A stretch of 43,540 bases of DNA from an uncultured Ruminococcus sp. (GTDB lineage Bacteria > Bacillota > Clostridia > Oscillospirales > Acutalibacteraceae): contig CADCNI010000004.1 of NCBI GenBank assembly GCA_902802795.1, positions 1 through 43,540 of the forward strand, in the 5' to 3' direction. Positions 1 through 9,908 of this stretch are shown here, one piece after another. Each line of letters begins with the position of its first letter. Positions within the stretch are counted from its first letter, which is position 1. A program made the translations under genes and the position numbers. The notes beneath the pieces were generated by a model, which worked only from the letters and a program-made list of their open reading frames with translations, did no database searches and was not told the DNA's origin.

Positions 1-5
1 TTCCT

Positions 6-78
6 TGACATTTTACTGTGCCTTTTCCCTGACATTACCCTTGCCTGTGTGACATTATACAGTGCCTTCTGGATGACA
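6..78. repeat. Degenerate direct repeats, possible insertion-sequence end
   Basis: Three same-orientation copies of TGACATT begin at 6, 30 and 50, and a shorter TGACA begins at 74, so the spacing is about 24, 20 and 24 bases. The first and third copies continue into nearly the same tail (TTACTGTGCCTT against ATACAGTGCCTT). Multiple short terminal repeats of this type are known from the ends of IS21-family elements, so this may be the edge of an element lying to the left of the window. No transposase gene is visible here, and the assignment is a guess. Confidence 0.35.
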
Positions 79-214
79 GAATGGCTCGGCGGTAACAATT
101 TCCCTTGTGCGACAGCCCCATAAATCACTATTATGATGGTGATTATAATGATAGCCACTTGTCAAAGCATAAGACTTGTATCATGTGACAAACCAAACTG
201 CCTGTAAAGAGCCG
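79..214. other. Non-coding tail downstream of the capsule operon
   Basis: No convincing gene is seen. A small hairpin (AATCAC at 123-128 pairing with GTGATT at 139-144) lies downstream of the last operon gene but has no run of T on the minus strand, so it is not a clear intrinsic terminator. Confidence 0.4.
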
Positions 215-1462
215 TTAATCTCTGCGGAACAAATCACGTGTATAGACCTTATCTTCCACATCATCAAGTATGCTATCATACCGATTGGCTATGATAGCAT
301 CAGCGTCCTTCTTAAATTTCTCAATATCGTTGACAATTAATGAACCAAAAAATGTCGTTCCGTCTTCCAGCGTCGGTTCATAGATAATAACCGTCGCGCC
401 TTTTGCCTTGATACGCTTCATAACACCCTGAATGGAGCTTTGGCGGAAGTTGTCACTGTTAGATTTCATCGTCAGTCGATAGACGCCAATCGTACAAGTT
501 TTTTCCGAATCAGCACTGTATTCCCCACGGTCATAATAATCATAGTAGCCTGCCATGTGCAGCACACGGTCGGCAATAAAATCCTTGCGGGTACGATTGG
601 ATTCCACAATAGCGGACATCATATTCTGAGGTACGTCCTGATAATTGGCCAATAGCTGCTTGGTATCCTTGGGTAAACAGTAACCGCCGTAACCGAAAGA
701 CGGGTTGTTGTAGTGGCTGCCAATGCGTGGATCAAGGCACACGCCGTTGATAATGGCCTGTGTATCCAATCCCTTCATCTCGGCATAAGTGTCAAGCTCG
801 TTGAAATACGACACACGCAGCGCCAGATAGGTATTGGCGAACAGCTTAACTGCCTCAGCCTCAGTGAAACCCATAAAAAGGACATCAATTTTTTCCTTTT
901 CAGCGCCCTCTTTAAGCAACGTAGCAAAGGTCTGAGCCGCCTCATTCAGTTTGTCTGAACCGTCCGTGCTGACGATAATGCGGGACGGATAGAGGTTATC
1001 GTAGAGAGCCTTGGATTCGCGCAGGAATTCAGGGCTAAAAATAATATTGTCGCTGCCGAATTTCTCTCTGACCAGCTTGGTATAACCAACAGGAATCGTA
1101 GATTTGATCACCATTATGGCCTTCGGATTAACCTTCATGACCAATTGAATGACCGCTTCCACCGCGCTTGTATCAAAATAGTTCTTCTGACTGTCATAAT
1201 TGGTGGGTGCAGCGATAATAACAAAATCCGCGTCCGAATAGGCAGCTTCGCCGTCTGTTGTCGCGATCAGATCAAGCTCCTTCTCGGCGAGATATTTTTC
1301 AATATAATCGTCGCGAATAGGCGATTTTTTGTTGTTAATAAGATTCACTTTTTCGGGAATAATATCCACTGCTGTGACATGATTATGCTGCGCCAGCAAC
1401 ACTGCCAGCGACAGACCAACATAGCCGGTACCGGCTACTGCGATATTATATATCTTTTTCAT
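215..1462 (-). CDS. ugd: UDP-glucose 6-dehydrogenase
   Basis: This cytoplasmic enzyme oxidises UDP-glucose to UDP-glucuronic acid with two NAD+, supplying an acidic sugar for the capsule. The 415-residue protein has the N-terminal Rossmann motif GTGYVG at residues 11-16, the IKSTIPVG signature near 119-126, SPEFLRES at 143-150, the central helix Lys207 ([10 protein letters not shown]), and the catalytic cysteine Cys262 in [11 protein letters not shown]. Length fits the short Gram-positive Ugd type. The start has AAGGAGAGGGG upstream. It is the last gene of the operon, 20 bases after the epimerase. A related UDP-ManNAc dehydrogenase is possible, but the cysteine-loop sequence favours UDP-glucose. 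Confidence 0.9.
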   Translation of the reverse strand: MKKIYNIAVAGTGYVGLSLAVLLAQHNHVTAVDIIPEKVNLINNKKSPIRDDYIEKYLAEKELDLIATTDGEAAYSDADFVIIAAPTNYDSQKNYFDTSAVEAVIQLVMKVNPKAIMVIKSTIPVGYTKLVREKFGSDNIIFSPEFLRESKALYDNLYPSRIIVSTDGSDKLNEAAQTFATLLKEGAEKEKIDVLFMGFTEAEAVKLFANTYLALRVSYFNELDTYAEMKGLDTQAIINGVCLDPRIGSHYNNPSFGYGGYCLPKDTKQLLANYQDVPQNMMSAIVESNRTRKDFIADRVLHMAGYYDYYDRGEYSADSEKTCTIGVYRLTMKSNSDNFRQSSIQGVMKRIKAKGATVIIYEPTLEDGTTFFGSLIVNDIEKFKKDADAIIANRYDSILDDVEDKVYTRDLFRRD

Positions 1463-1482
1463 GAATGCCCCTCTCCTTCCGT

Positions 1483-2658
1483 TTACGAATCCTTACGCCA
1501 GACCATCTTATTGACAACGCCTGTGTATGACTGGATTATTTTAACAACCTTATCAGAAACATTTTCGTCCACATAATCGGGTACAGGAATGCCGTTGTCA
1601 CTGTTGCGCACCATTTCCACCGCAGTATCAACGGCCTGAAGCAGTCCTTTGGTGTCTATACCAGAAAGAATAAAGCATCCCTTATCCAGTGCCTCTGGAC
1701 GCTCAGTGGATGTGCGGATACACACGGCAGGAAAAGGATATCCAATTGATGTGAAGAAACTGCTCTCCTCAGGCAGTGTGCCGCTGTCAGAAACCACAGC
1801 AAAAGCGTTCATTTGCAGGCAGTTGTAATCGTGAAATCCAAGTGGTTCATGCTGAATCACGCGACTGTCGAGAGCAAAGCCGGATTCCGCCAGACGCTTT
1901 TTGGAGCGCGGGTGGCAGGAATACAGAATTGGCAGATCGTATTTTTCCGCCATTTGATTGATAGCGGTAAAAAGCGAGAGAAAATTCTTTTCCGTGTCAA
2001 TATTTTCTTCACGGTGTGCGGAAAGAAGGATATATTTGCCCTTTTCCAGACCGAGTTTCGCGTGAATATCAGAATCTTGAATAGGCGCAAGATTCATGCG
2101 CAACACTTCCGCCATCGGACTGCCTGTAACATAGGTACGTTCTTTGGGCAAACCACAGTCAGCAAGATAACGCCGTGCATGCTCTGAATACGCGAGATTG
2201 ACATCGGAAATAATATCCACAATACGTCGGTTGGTTTCTTCTGGCAAGCATTCATCCTTGCAGCGATTTCCCGCTTCCATATGAAAAATCGGGATATGCA
2301 GACGTTTTGCGCCGATAACAGACAGGCAGGAATTCGTATCCCCAAGCACCAGCACTGCATCAGGCTGAATTTGTGCCATCAATTGGTAGCTCGACGCAAT
2401 GATGTTCCCCATCGTCTCTCCCAAGTCATTTCCTACCGCATTCAGATACACATCCGGCTCGTCCAGTGCAAGGTCGCGAAAGAAAATACCATTGAGATTG
2501 TAGTCATAATTTTGGCCCGTATGGGTGAGAATGGTATCAAAATACTTCCGGCATTTTTTTATCACAGCGGCCAATCGAATGATTTCGGGGCGGGTTCCTA
2601 CGATTATCAGCAACTTTAATTTGCCGTTGTCTTTCCAATTCACATTGAATTCACTCAT
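1483..2658 (-). CDS. capG: UDP-N-acetylglucosamine 2-epimerase family, CapG/FnlC-like
   Basis: This is a non-hydrolysing UDP-HexNAc 2-epimerase. It follows CapE and CapF, so the likely job is the last step of UDP-N-acetyl-L-fucosamine synthesis: C2 epimerisation of UDP-N-acetyl-L-pneumosamine. The 391-residue GT-B-like protein shows GTRPEI (residues 21-26), LGDTNS (105-110), HMEAGNR (126-132) and the HREEN signature (215-219), all characteristic of WecB/CapG enzymes. A strong AAGGAG site precedes the ATG. If it acted on UDP-GlcNAc instead it would be WecB/MnaA, but the conserved gene order E-F-G argues for the FucNAc role. Confidence 0.85.
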   Translation of the reverse strand: MSEFNVNWKDNGKLKLLIIVGTRPEIIRLAAVIKKCRKYFDTILTHTGQNYDYNLNGIFFRDLALDEPDVYLNAVGNDLGETMGNIIASSYQLMAQIQPDAVLVLGDTNSCLSVIGAKRLHIPIFHMEAGNRCKDECLPEETNRRIVDIISDVNLAYSEHARRYLADCGLPKERTYVTGSPMAEVLRMNLAPIQDSDIHAKLGLEKGKYILLSAHREENIDTEKNFLSLFTAINQMAEKYDLPILYSCHPRSKKRLAESGFALDSRVIQHEPLGFHDYNCLQMNAFAVVSDSGTLPEESSFFTSIGYPFPAVCIRTSTERPEALDKGCFILSGIDTKGLLQAVDTAVEMVRNSDNGIPVPDYVDENVSDKVVKIIQSYTGVVNKMVWRKDS

Positions 2659-2676
2659 AAAAATGCTCCTTAAAAA

Positions 2677-3885
2677 TTATTCTTTTTCTACCGGCTCAAA
2701 AAAAGTATCGGGATGATTCGGGTCAAATGGCTCGTTTGCCCACATGACGGTGACAAGATTTTCGGTATCACTGAGGTTGATGATATTGTGGGTATATCCC
2801 GGCAGCATATGCACCGCTTGAATTTTGTCACCTGACACTTCAAATTCAATCACCTCATCGGTACCTATTTTGCGTTCCTGAATCAAACCGTGACCGGACA
2901 CAACAATGAAAAATTCCCACTTACTGTTGTGCCAATGCTGCCCTTTGGTAATGCCCGGCTTTGAGATATTCACTGAAACCTGACCGCAATTCGCCGTTTT
3001 AAGCAATTCGGTAAAACTCCCGCGGTCATCGGTATTCATCTTCAAATCAAAAACGACCTTGTCCTTCGGCAGATACGACAGATACATGGAATACAGTTTC
3101 TTTTCAAAGCTGTTCGGTGGAATTTCCGGCATAACCAACGTCTGCGGCTGATTGTGAAAAACTTCAAGAAGATCCACAATTCTGCCAAGCGTTGCCTGGT
3201 GTGTAACGGGTGCAGCACAATATTTTCCATCTGGCGTCAACACTGTTTTCACACCGTCAAATTCGCAGTGATGTTCTTTACCTTCAAGCGCATCAAGCAT
3301 TTCCTCCACCAAATCGTCAATAAAAAGCATTTCCAGCTCCAAATTCGGGTCATTGACTGTAATCGGCAAATCATGGGCAATATTGTGACAGAAGGTTCCC
3401 ACCGCACTATTGTAATTAGGACGCACCCATTTACCCACTAAATTAGGAAATCGGTAAACCAACACTCTCGCACCTGTTTGGGCGGCATAGGCAAAGAATA
3501 AATCTTCGCCCGCTTTCTTGGAAAGACCATATTCCGATGTGCCAAAGCGCCCCTGTAAGGTGGCTTGAATAGAACTGGCAAGCATAACAGGGCAGGTGTT
3601 GCTGTGATTTTTTAGCATATCCAGCAATGTCAAGGCGAAGCCATAATTTCCCTTTTTAAAGTCCTCCGGATTTTTGGGACGGTTTACGCCGGCAAAGTTA
3701 AAAACAAAATCTGCTTTGGAGCAGTATTCGTCCAGTTCGTCCAGAGTGGAATTAATGTCGTATTCATAAATCTCGTCAATGATAAGATGGGGACGGGTGC
3801 GATTTTTCCCGTCCCTGATGGATTTGAGATTTTCGGTTAAATTGCGACCCGCGAACCCTGCCGCGCCGGTAATCAAGATGTTCAT
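2677..3885 (-). CDS. capF: CapF/FnlB-type bifunctional epimerase-reductase
   Basis: This is the second enzyme of UDP-L-FucNAc synthesis, which epimerises C3 and then reduces the C4 keto group of the CapE product with NADPH. The 402-residue protein has two modules. The first is an SDR domain with GAAGFAG at 7-13 and the catalytic YGLSK at 119-123. The second is a C-terminal cupin of about 110 residues with metal ligands in GQHWHN (His317, His319), nearby Glu324 and His366 (PGYTH). This SDR-cupin fusion is specific to CapF/FnlB. The ATG has GGGAGG about 8 bases upstream, and the gene lies 24 bases after capE. Confidence 0.92.
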   Translation of the reverse strand: MNILITGAAGFAGRNLTENLKSIRDGKNRTRPHLIIDEIYEYDINSTLDELDEYCSKADFVFNFAGVNRPKNPEDFKKGNYGFALTLLDMLKNHSNTCPVMLASSIQATLQGRFGTSEYGLSKKAGEDLFFAYAAQTGARVLVYRFPNLVGKWVRPNYNSAVGTFCHNIAHDLPITVNDPNLELEMLFIDDLVEEMLDALEGKEHHCEFDGVKTVLTPDGKYCAAPVTHQATLGRIVDLLEVFHNQPQTLVMPEIPPNSFEKKLYSMYLSYLPKDKVVFDLKMNTDDRGSFTELLKTANCGQVSVNISKPGITKGQHWHNSKWEFFIVVSGHGLIQERKIGTDEVIEFEVSGDKIQAVHMLPGYTHNIINLSDTENLVTVMWANEPFDPNHPDTFFEPVEKE

Positions 3886-3909
3886 TTGCGTTTCCTCCCG
3901 AATGCGGCA

Positions 3910-4953
3910 TTACTTGCGGATTAATGCAAGCTGTTCCTGCACATAATCAGTCGTAAGGATTTTTTTGACTGTACCTTCCACATCAAGCCGATTGGTATTG
4001 TGACTGTTATAGCTCTCGTTGGCCTGTGTTTCCACCTTTCCTTTGATGAAATACTGGTCGTAGTTCAAATCGCGGTTGTCGGCCGCAACGCGGAAATAAT
4101 TGCCCATATCCTCCGCGCGCAGACGTTCTTCTTTTGTCATGAGGGTTTCATAAAGTTTCTCGCCGTGGCGGGTACCGATAATATTGGTTCCCGTGTTACC
4201 AAAGAGCTGCTGCACCGCTTTTGCCAGATCGCCAATCGTGCTTGCGTCTGCCTTCTGAATGAACAGGTCGCCGGGGTTGGCGTGTTCAAAAGCAAATCTG
4301 ACCAGATCCACCGCTTCGTCCAGATTCATCAGGAAGCGTGTCATTTCAGGGTTGGTAATGGTGATGGGATTGCCGGCTTTGATCTGATCGACGAACAACG
4401 GAATGACCGAACCACGGCTGCACATGACATTTCCATAACGGGTACAGGAAATCACCGTACCGCCGCGTTCTGCCGCAACGCGTGCATTCGCGTAAATCAC
4501 GTGTTCCATCATGGCTTTTGAAATACCCATCGCGTTGATGGGATAGGCCGCTTTATCCGTGCTCAGGCAGACGACTCTCTTTACACCCGCGTCAATCGCA
4601 GCGTGAAGCACGTTGTCAGTACCCTCCACGTTGGTTTTGACCGCCTGCATGGGGAAAAATTCGCAGGACGGCACCTGCTTCAGAGCCGCAGCGTGGAATA
4701 TATAATCCACTCCCGGCATGGCGTCTGCCACCGAACGAGGATCACGGACATTGCCAACGTAAAACTTGACCTTGCCCGCATAATCGGGGAAACGCGCCTG
4801 CAAATCGTGACGCATATCGTCCTGTTTTTTTTCGTCGCGGCTGAATATGCGGATTTGTCCGATATCTGACTGCAAGAAATGTTTGAGAACAGTGTTACCA
4901 AAACTGCCTGTACCGCCTGTGATCATAAGTGTTGCACCGTTAAATGTACTCAT
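3910..4953 (-). CDS. capE: UDP-GlcNAc 4,6-dehydratase/5-epimerase, CapE/FnlA-type
   Basis: This enzyme commits UDP-GlcNAc to the L-FucNAc pathway, forming the 4-keto-6-deoxy L-arabino-hexulose. The 347-residue SDR protein has GGTGSFG at residues 13-19. In the active-site segment, MGISK at 142-146 carries methionine where other SDR enzymes have the catalytic tyrosine, as in CapE and PseB relatives. The start has GAGG upstream with normal spacing. Its product could also be a substrate for the DegT aminotransferase at the head of the operon (compare PseB-PseC), which would make it a branch point. That second use is inference. Confidence 0.92.
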   Translation of the reverse strand: MSTFNGATLMITGGTGSFGNTVLKHFLQSDIGQIRIFSRDEKKQDDMRHDLQARFPDYAGKVKFYVGNVRDPRSVADAMPGVDYIFHAAALKQVPSCEFFPMQAVKTNVEGTDNVLHAAIDAGVKRVVCLSTDKAAYPINAMGISKAMMEHVIYANARVAAERGGTVISCTRYGNVMCSRGSVIPLFVDQIKAGNPITITNPEMTRFLMNLDEAVDLVRFAFEHANPGDLFIQKADASTIGDLAKAVQQLFGNTGTNIIGTRHGEKLYETLMTKEERLRAEDMGNYFRVAADNRDLNYDQYFIKGKVETQANESYNSHNTNRLDVEGTVKKILTTDYVQEQLALIRK

Positions 4954-5030
4954 AGTTAATATACCTCAATTTCTAATCATTTGTGATAACCACATAATCC
5001 GAAAGGAATAATCCCGAAATAAAAGTAAAC

Positions 5031-6494
5031 TTAGACTTGTGCCTTCTTTCGTTTTATTATTGAAGAAAAGACCGATTTAAATTCACTTTTTATGTTAATT
5101 ACTTTAAATTTAACTCCCAAAAGACTAACAATAGCTAAATATATGCCTCCACCAACACACATTTCAATGATAAGTTTATAAACAGAAGCCAAATCAATTA
5201 TTTTATTTAATAAATAAACAGAGCTATACATTATTACGCCCGACACTATAAAAATTAATGAATCTTTAAGAAATGGTATGACATTAAGTTCTTTTCTAAG
5301 TTTTAGTGTACTGTATATACAATTAAGCGCCTCTGAAAGCAGTGAAGCAATGGCTACACCAAATGTACCAAACCAGCGGACAGCAACTAAACTGATCAGA
5401 ATATTTATCAAAGAAGCAAAAACAACAGATTTCGTGTATATTTTGTCATAGCCTGACGGAAGCATATACTGTGTCCTTATTACATTTCCCCATCCTATAA
5501 AAATCAGCATAAAAGCAAGAATTGACAAAAGACCAACTGATTCATCAAACCCCGGTCCTAAATACAATGGCATAAAAACATCAGAAACCGAGGATAATCC
5601 AAAAGCTATAGCGGAAGTACACATAATAACGACAGACATAGATTTTCTCATGTATTTTTGACTCTCGCTCTTTTTTCCGTCGGCTATCAATTTGGTTATT
5701 CGTGGCATCATTACGTTCCCTATGGCGGTAACAAATACAACAGGTACTTTTGCAATTTTATAAGCATTTTCATAATATCCCACATGCTTTACATCCAATA
5801 CGGAGCCAATGATCGTTTTATCAACTATGGAAAAAATCTGTGTAGATAATACAGGTATGAATAATTGGAGTAACGGAAAAATTCTTTTTTTAATGTTCTT
5901 AATTTCAAGATGAACAAATATTGTGGATTTCTTAACTTCAAGCCACATCGACAGAGCACCTATTAAATTACTTATTGCCATTATAAATACATAAATAAAT
6001 GCGTCGTCATAATCGTGTATTAGGCTGAATACTAATATTATTTCTAAAAGTCTGACAATGATATTTCTGATTACTACGGATTTAAATCTTTCCAATCCAA
6101 AAAGAAACCAACTAATATCAAAAAGACCAACTAATAGTTCTAGTGCCTGAATGGTAAGTGCTTTCTTGGTTGCTTCGTCTTGCACGCCTAATACAATAAA
6201 AACGATATAAGAAAACAATACAATAAAAAACAGTAGTAACTGAATAAGCCAGATTTCCCAAAATGTAGTTGAAAATTTTTTTTGGTTGTCATTTACTTTC
6301 GCTATTTCACGTTTACCATATAATTTTACACCTAGCTGAATAAAAATCACAAAGTAAAGACATATTGAATAGCTATATGAATATAACCCGACGCCGGAAG
6401 CTCCCAGTTTTCTAGACAGATATGGTGTCAGTAATAGCGGCACAATCAAACCGAGTATTTCATACGCGATCATTAATATACTATTTTTTTTCAT
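5031..6494 (-). CDS. wzx: Wzx-type polysaccharide flippase
   Basis: This is a polytopic membrane protein of the MOP superfamily, predicted to flip undecaprenyl-linked repeat units to the outer membrane face. The 487 residues contain roughly 12-14 hydrophobic helices. The N-terminus (ILMIAYEILGLIVPLLLTPY) and the segment VFVTAIGNVMMPRITKL are typical of the RfbX/Wzx group. The gene is distinctly AT-rich compared with capE and ugd, like the next genes upstream in the operon. The ribosome site is weak (AGAGAG). The substrate cannot be read from the sequence. Confidence 0.85.
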   Translation of the reverse strand: MKKNSILMIAYEILGLIVPLLLTPYLSRKLGASGVGLYSYSYSICLYFVIFIQLGVKLYGKREIAKVNDNQKKFSTTFWEIWLIQLLLFFIVLFSYIVFIVLGVQDEATKKALTIQALELLVGLFDISWFLFGLERFKSVVIRNIIVRLLEIILVFSLIHDYDDAFIYVFIMAISNLIGALSMWLEVKKSTIFVHLEIKNIKKRIFPLLQLFIPVLSTQIFSIVDKTIIGSVLDVKHVGYYENAYKIAKVPVVFVTAIGNVMMPRITKLIADGKKSESQKYMRKSMSVVIMCTSAIAFGLSSVSDVFMPLYLGPGFDESVGLLSILAFMLIFIGWGNVIRTQYMLPSGYDKIYTKSVVFASLINILISLVAVRWFGTFGVAIASLLSEALNCIYSTLKLRKELNVIPFLKDSLIFIVSGVIMYSSVYLLNKIIDLASVYKLIIEMCVGGGIYLAIVSLLGVKFKVINIKSEFKSVFSSIIKRKKAQV

Positions 6495-6528
6495 AAAAAA
6501 ATCTCTCTTCGAATAATATAATTAATTT

Positions 6529-7578
6529 TTACTGTATGCATTCAGAAATAATAGCCTGTATATATTTTTTTGAATCGCTGATAGTCTGATTCAAAAGCGT
6601 TTTATCATTTTTACTCTTTATACGCTCATTATCTTTGATACCGGCAAGAGCCAATAAAGTGTCAATTCTTCCACCTCTGCCATTATTTAAAGGAATATAT
6701 ACTAGATCTCTATCAAAAACAACACTGAATGCCAATGCATGAAACGAATTCGAAATGATACATTGCGCATGTGCAATCAATCCTAAATATTGCTCGGGCG
6801 TAGCAGACTTGTAATGTATATCGGCCTTATAAATATTATTGAAACTGCCAATAGAAATGATTTTTGCATCAGGATATATTTTCTTTACTCTGTTAATTGC
6901 ATTAGTAACCATATTCACATCTGTTTCAAGTGTATACACTAGTATATAGTTCTTATATTCAGGCAATTCAGCTATTTTTAAATAATCTGTTTTATCAAGT
7001 AAAAAAACAGGGTCAACATTCAGGTAAATGTTTCCAACACCTGATTTTTTTAATGAATCATATAACTGTAGTTCTCTAACGCCAACTTTGCTAAAATGTT
7101 TTAATTTTTCTTTGATCTCCAAACAGCACTTTTCATCTTTGTCATTATTCCCCATACTTGCAGCATAACTATATTTATACGGAGAAGCTGAGAAAGATAA
7201 AAAGTAGACATCATCGAAGTTATTACCTGTGATGTTCTTATTCCAGACTTGGTCGCTTCCCACAATAAACACCGCTGGTTGCTCTAACTCAGCGTTATGA
7301 AAATCAATCATCCTTATTCTTGAATTGATAAAAGCGTTAAAACCTGATGCCCTTTTTTTTCTCGAAGGATAGGCAATAACATTGTGTAAAACCCATTTCA
7401 CAAAGTTTTCATTATCTCTTCTATGAATTAATTTTGGAACCAAAAAATCAGGCCGATAATCAAGACAAAATACGTCCTCATCTGGTACTGTGTTTTTTAT
7501 GTACCTTTGCAGTGCATATGCCTGCAAAACCGCTCCATAATTATGTGCTGCGTGAAATGTAACAGTAATAATTTTCAT
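6529..7578 (-). CDS. Polysaccharide pyruvyl transferase family protein
   Basis: The 349-residue protein begins with a hallmark of this family, NYGAVLQAYALQ near residues 13-24. Later it has FIVGSDQVWN near 105 and a C-terminal GLIAHAQCIISNSFHALAF segment, both typical of CsaB-like GT-B-fold enzymes. Members attach pyruvate ketals from phosphoenolpyruvate to sugars, or in some cases act as glycosyltransferases. The ATG overlaps the stop of the upstream gene by four bases (ATGA), so the pair is translationally coupled. The precise acceptor is unknown. Confidence 0.8.
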   Translation of the reverse strand: MKIITVTFHAAHNYGAVLQAYALQRYIKNTVPDEDVFCLDYRPDFLVPKLIHRRDNENFVKWVLHNVIAYPSRKKRASGFNAFINSRIRMIDFHNAELEQPAVFIVGSDQVWNKNITGNNFDDVYFLSFSASPYKYSYAASMGNNDKDEKCCLEIKEKLKHFSKVGVRELQLYDSLKKSGVGNIYLNVDPVFLLDKTDYLKIAELPEYKNYILVYTLETDVNMVTNAINRVKKIYPDAKIISIGSFNNIYKADIHYKSATPEQYLGLIAHAQCIISNSFHALAFSVVFDRDLVYIPLNNGRGGRIDTLLALAGIKDNERIKSKNDKTLLNQTISDSKKYIQAIISECIQ

Positions 7579-8513
7579 GTTAGCATCTCCTTAACTGAAT
7601 CTCCGTATTTTCTCATTATACAATTCAACTGTTCGTCATTTTTATTCTGAAGGACATTGACAAGTGATAGTCCATCTTTTTCTGAGCCTTGTACTGATAA
7701 AAAGGTATAACTATATCGGCTGCCTCTGACAACCATTGTGTTTTTCAGCAAACTCATAATTTTGAGCCACAAATCATCTGCCTTAAGGCAATTTTCTACA
7801 ATGAAATCTTTATCAAACACATCCTCATAAAGACAATGAGGGGGATATAAAACGCCGCCAACGCCGATAGGACACAAAAATAGAGACGGGCCTATTTCAT
7901 CTGTTGAATGAATCCAATCTGAATAACTTTTAATATTTCCAAGTGAATCCGTAGTCATGTAGTGCGCCGTTGTACAGCAGATGCAACCGGGATTATTATC
8001 CGAGAGATTTACCAGTTCTTCCAGCCAATCTGATGGATAAAACACATCATCGTCCACCGTAACTACCGTAGCATCAGGATAGGCTCTCATCGTCTCAAAA
8101 TATTTTTTATGCGGCTTCAAATCCTCGCAAAAACGTACTTCAAACCACTTGATATTTTCCACTCGCTCAACAATTTCTTTGGACAGTTCATCTAATTTAC
8201 CTGTATACTCATCTTCTGAAAGCCAGAGAATCACCTTTTCAGGCTTAACTGTCTGTAAGAAAAGACTATCTAGAGTCATATGTACTCTATTGGTTCTGCT
8301 TCCATAAGTTGTCAACGATATAATCAGGTGATTCGTACCGTTTTTCAACTCTTTCATTTTCTCTTTGCTAAGCGGTTTATAGCGAAAATTGGCTATTTTT
8401 GAAAAAAAACGATACAAGGCTCCTTTTATTCCTTTTACATTATATAAATTCATTTTTCTCAAGATTTTAAGAACACTTTGCAAACAGCGGTAGTATTTGT
8501 CATGAGAATACAT
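7575..8513 (-). CDS. GT2/GT-A-like glycosyltransferase
   Basis: The 312-residue protein is predicted to be a GT-A-fold transferase. It has a first beta strand LIISLTTYGSR near residues 63-73, an NTP-binding region, and a DDD metal-binding triad at 154-156 (VTVDDDVFYP). A late KADDLWLKIMSL motif resembles the acceptor-side aspartates of similar capsule transferases. It probably adds one sugar of the repeat unit on the cytoplasmic membrane face. It is coupled to the pyruvyl-transferase gene by a four-base overlap and is AT-rich like its neighbours. Confidence 0.72.
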   Translation of the reverse strand: MYSHDKYYRCLQSVLKILRKMNLYNVKGIKGALYRFFSKIANFRYKPLSKEKMKELKNGTNHLIISLTTYGSRTNRVHMTLDSLFLQTVKPEKVILWLSEDEYTGKLDELSKEIVERVENIKWFEVRFCEDLKPHKKYFETMRAYPDATVVTVDDDVFYPSDWLEELVNLSDNNPGCICCTTAHYMTTDSLGNIKSYSDWIHSTDEIGPSLFLCPIGVGGVLYPPHCLYEDVFDKDFIVENCLKADDLWLKIMSLLKNTMVVRGSRYSYTFLSVQGSEKDGLSLVNVLQNKNDEQLNCIMRKYGDSVKEMLT

Positions 8514-8530
8514 TATATCACGTCTTTCAG

Positions 8531-9793
8531 TTATTTAAGATGGTTATTTATATTAACTATATTTTGCTTAGGTAATCTGTAGCACAAATAAAACGATGAA
8601 TACCAAAAAATAAAATCTGAATAGTTAAGAATTCTCGCATGTTGTTGAATAATCAACGGAAAACAGCACCAAAATAAAAATACTATCATCTGGTCATAAT
8701 ATTTAAATTGCTCTTTTGATTTTATGATTATCATAGAGTTTCTTAACGCTTTCAAAACAACATATATTTCCACAATTACAAAAAAGATACCATAAGTTGT
8801 TGCGTTTTTCAGAATTCCTATTTCTGATGTAGCGCCTAAAAGCCTCCCCATTTCATAAGATATGGATACAGGTCCATATCCTATAATCGGATGAGTGACA
8901 AAAAGATTCCAGTAATATTCCCATAATCCAAATCTGCCATTCAGGATTACCGATACTGTATTGCTGTTAATAGAAGATTGATTTAATAGAAAGAAATCAG
9001 ATATTATATCAAAGCCAAATATTACAATACACAAAAAAGCCCCAAAACCAAATAATTTTTTTACATTAAAATCTTGTTCCAACCATGTTACAAACAGGCA
9101 AATCATAAACAATAACGCTTGTGTACGTGTTGCAGTTGACAATGTGATGATGACCGAAATGATTGTAATTATAAATAAAAGTTTTGATTTATTTTTTAGC
9201 AAATCATTAATACAAGAAAAAATAACCAAAAACACTGGTACAGAAAAAAGGCTCCAGATGGTAACTTCTCCTCTGCTTTTTCTTGAAAACTCAAAATAAA
9301 TGATCCCATATTTTCCACTTGCCAAATAAACTAAAATCAGACCTATCATCATTAATGCCATCATTATATATGACATTGCTTTATAATCATAGTCAAATTG
9401 GGATGTATTGTTCCTTTGTATATCTCCATCTCTTATCGAAAGATAGCAAACAAATAAAATTACAAGTAAGTCATAAACGTAAGTCTTAGCACTTTCAAAT
9501 AATCGTGAATTGATGATTCCCGATAATAAAATAATAAATGCAAATAACCATCCAACATTTAACTTGATAGTATACTTACTTTTGTGAAAATCTATAAGAT
9601 AAACTACTATTACTGAAAAAAGGAGTAAAAAGGCAGGATTAAGAGTGAAGGTGGTACTGTTTACATACATACCCACCTTGCCGGAATGCAGTGCTGAATA
9701 TGGACTAGGAGTTAAAGCACAATTTATAAGCATTAAAATAATATAAATAACTGAAAAAACGAAAAAAGAGGATTTATTTTTTACTATCTTCAT
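8531..9793 (-). CDS. wzy: Wzy-like polysaccharide polymerase
   Basis: The 420-residue protein is almost wholly hydrophobic, with about 10-12 predicted membrane helices. A large external loop near the C-terminal third contains NGRFGLWEYYWNLF followed by THPIIGYGP, the pattern typical of the O-antigen ligase/polymerase (Wzy/WaaL) superfamily. In a locus with Wzx and an initiating transferase, it is best read as the polymerase that links repeat units outside the membrane. The ribosome site is weak (GGTGAG). Sequence divergence is normal for this family, so the call rests on topology, loop motif and context. Confidence 0.8.
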   Translation of the reverse strand: MKIVKNKSSFFVFSVIYIILMLINCALTPSPYSALHSGKVGMYVNSTTFTLNPAFLLLFSVIVVYLIDFHKSKYTIKLNVGWLFAFIILLSGIINSRLFESAKTYVYDLLVILFVCYLSIRDGDIQRNNTSQFDYDYKAMSYIMMALMMIGLILVYLASGKYGIIYFEFSRKSRGEVTIWSLFSVPVFLVIFSCINDLLKNKSKLLFIITIISVIITLSTATRTQALLFMICLFVTWLEQDFNVKKLFGFGAFLCIVIFGFDIISDFFLLNQSSINSNTVSVILNGRFGLWEYYWNLFVTHPIIGYGPVSISYEMGRLLGATSEIGILKNATTYGIFFVIVEIYVVLKALRNSMIIIKSKEQFKYYDQMIVFLFWCCFPLIIQQHARILNYSDFIFWYSSFYLCYRLPKQNIVNINNHLK

Positions 9794-9893
9794 TTCTCAC
9801 CACTACAACCTTTGCACTTATGTTTGTTAAAAATCGATTAATCACTCTTTTGCCAACTCTGCGGAAATTACCAAAGCGATATACACTCTTCAT
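9774..9893 (-). CDS. Possible small basic ORF or gene remnant before wzy
   Basis: A 39-codon frame runs from an ATG at 9893 to a TAA at 9774-9776, overlapping the first 20 bases of wzy. The encoded peptide is rich in Arg, Lys and Val and has no recognised domain. It has no clear ribosome site. It fills the only sizeable gap (115 bases) in this part of the operon, so it may be the remnant of a lost gene or just leader for wzy. Confidence 0.2.
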   Translation of the reverse strand: MKSVYRFGNFRRVGKRVINRFLTNISAKVVVVRNEDSKK

Positions 9894-9908
9894 TTGTTAT
9901 TTCATGCA

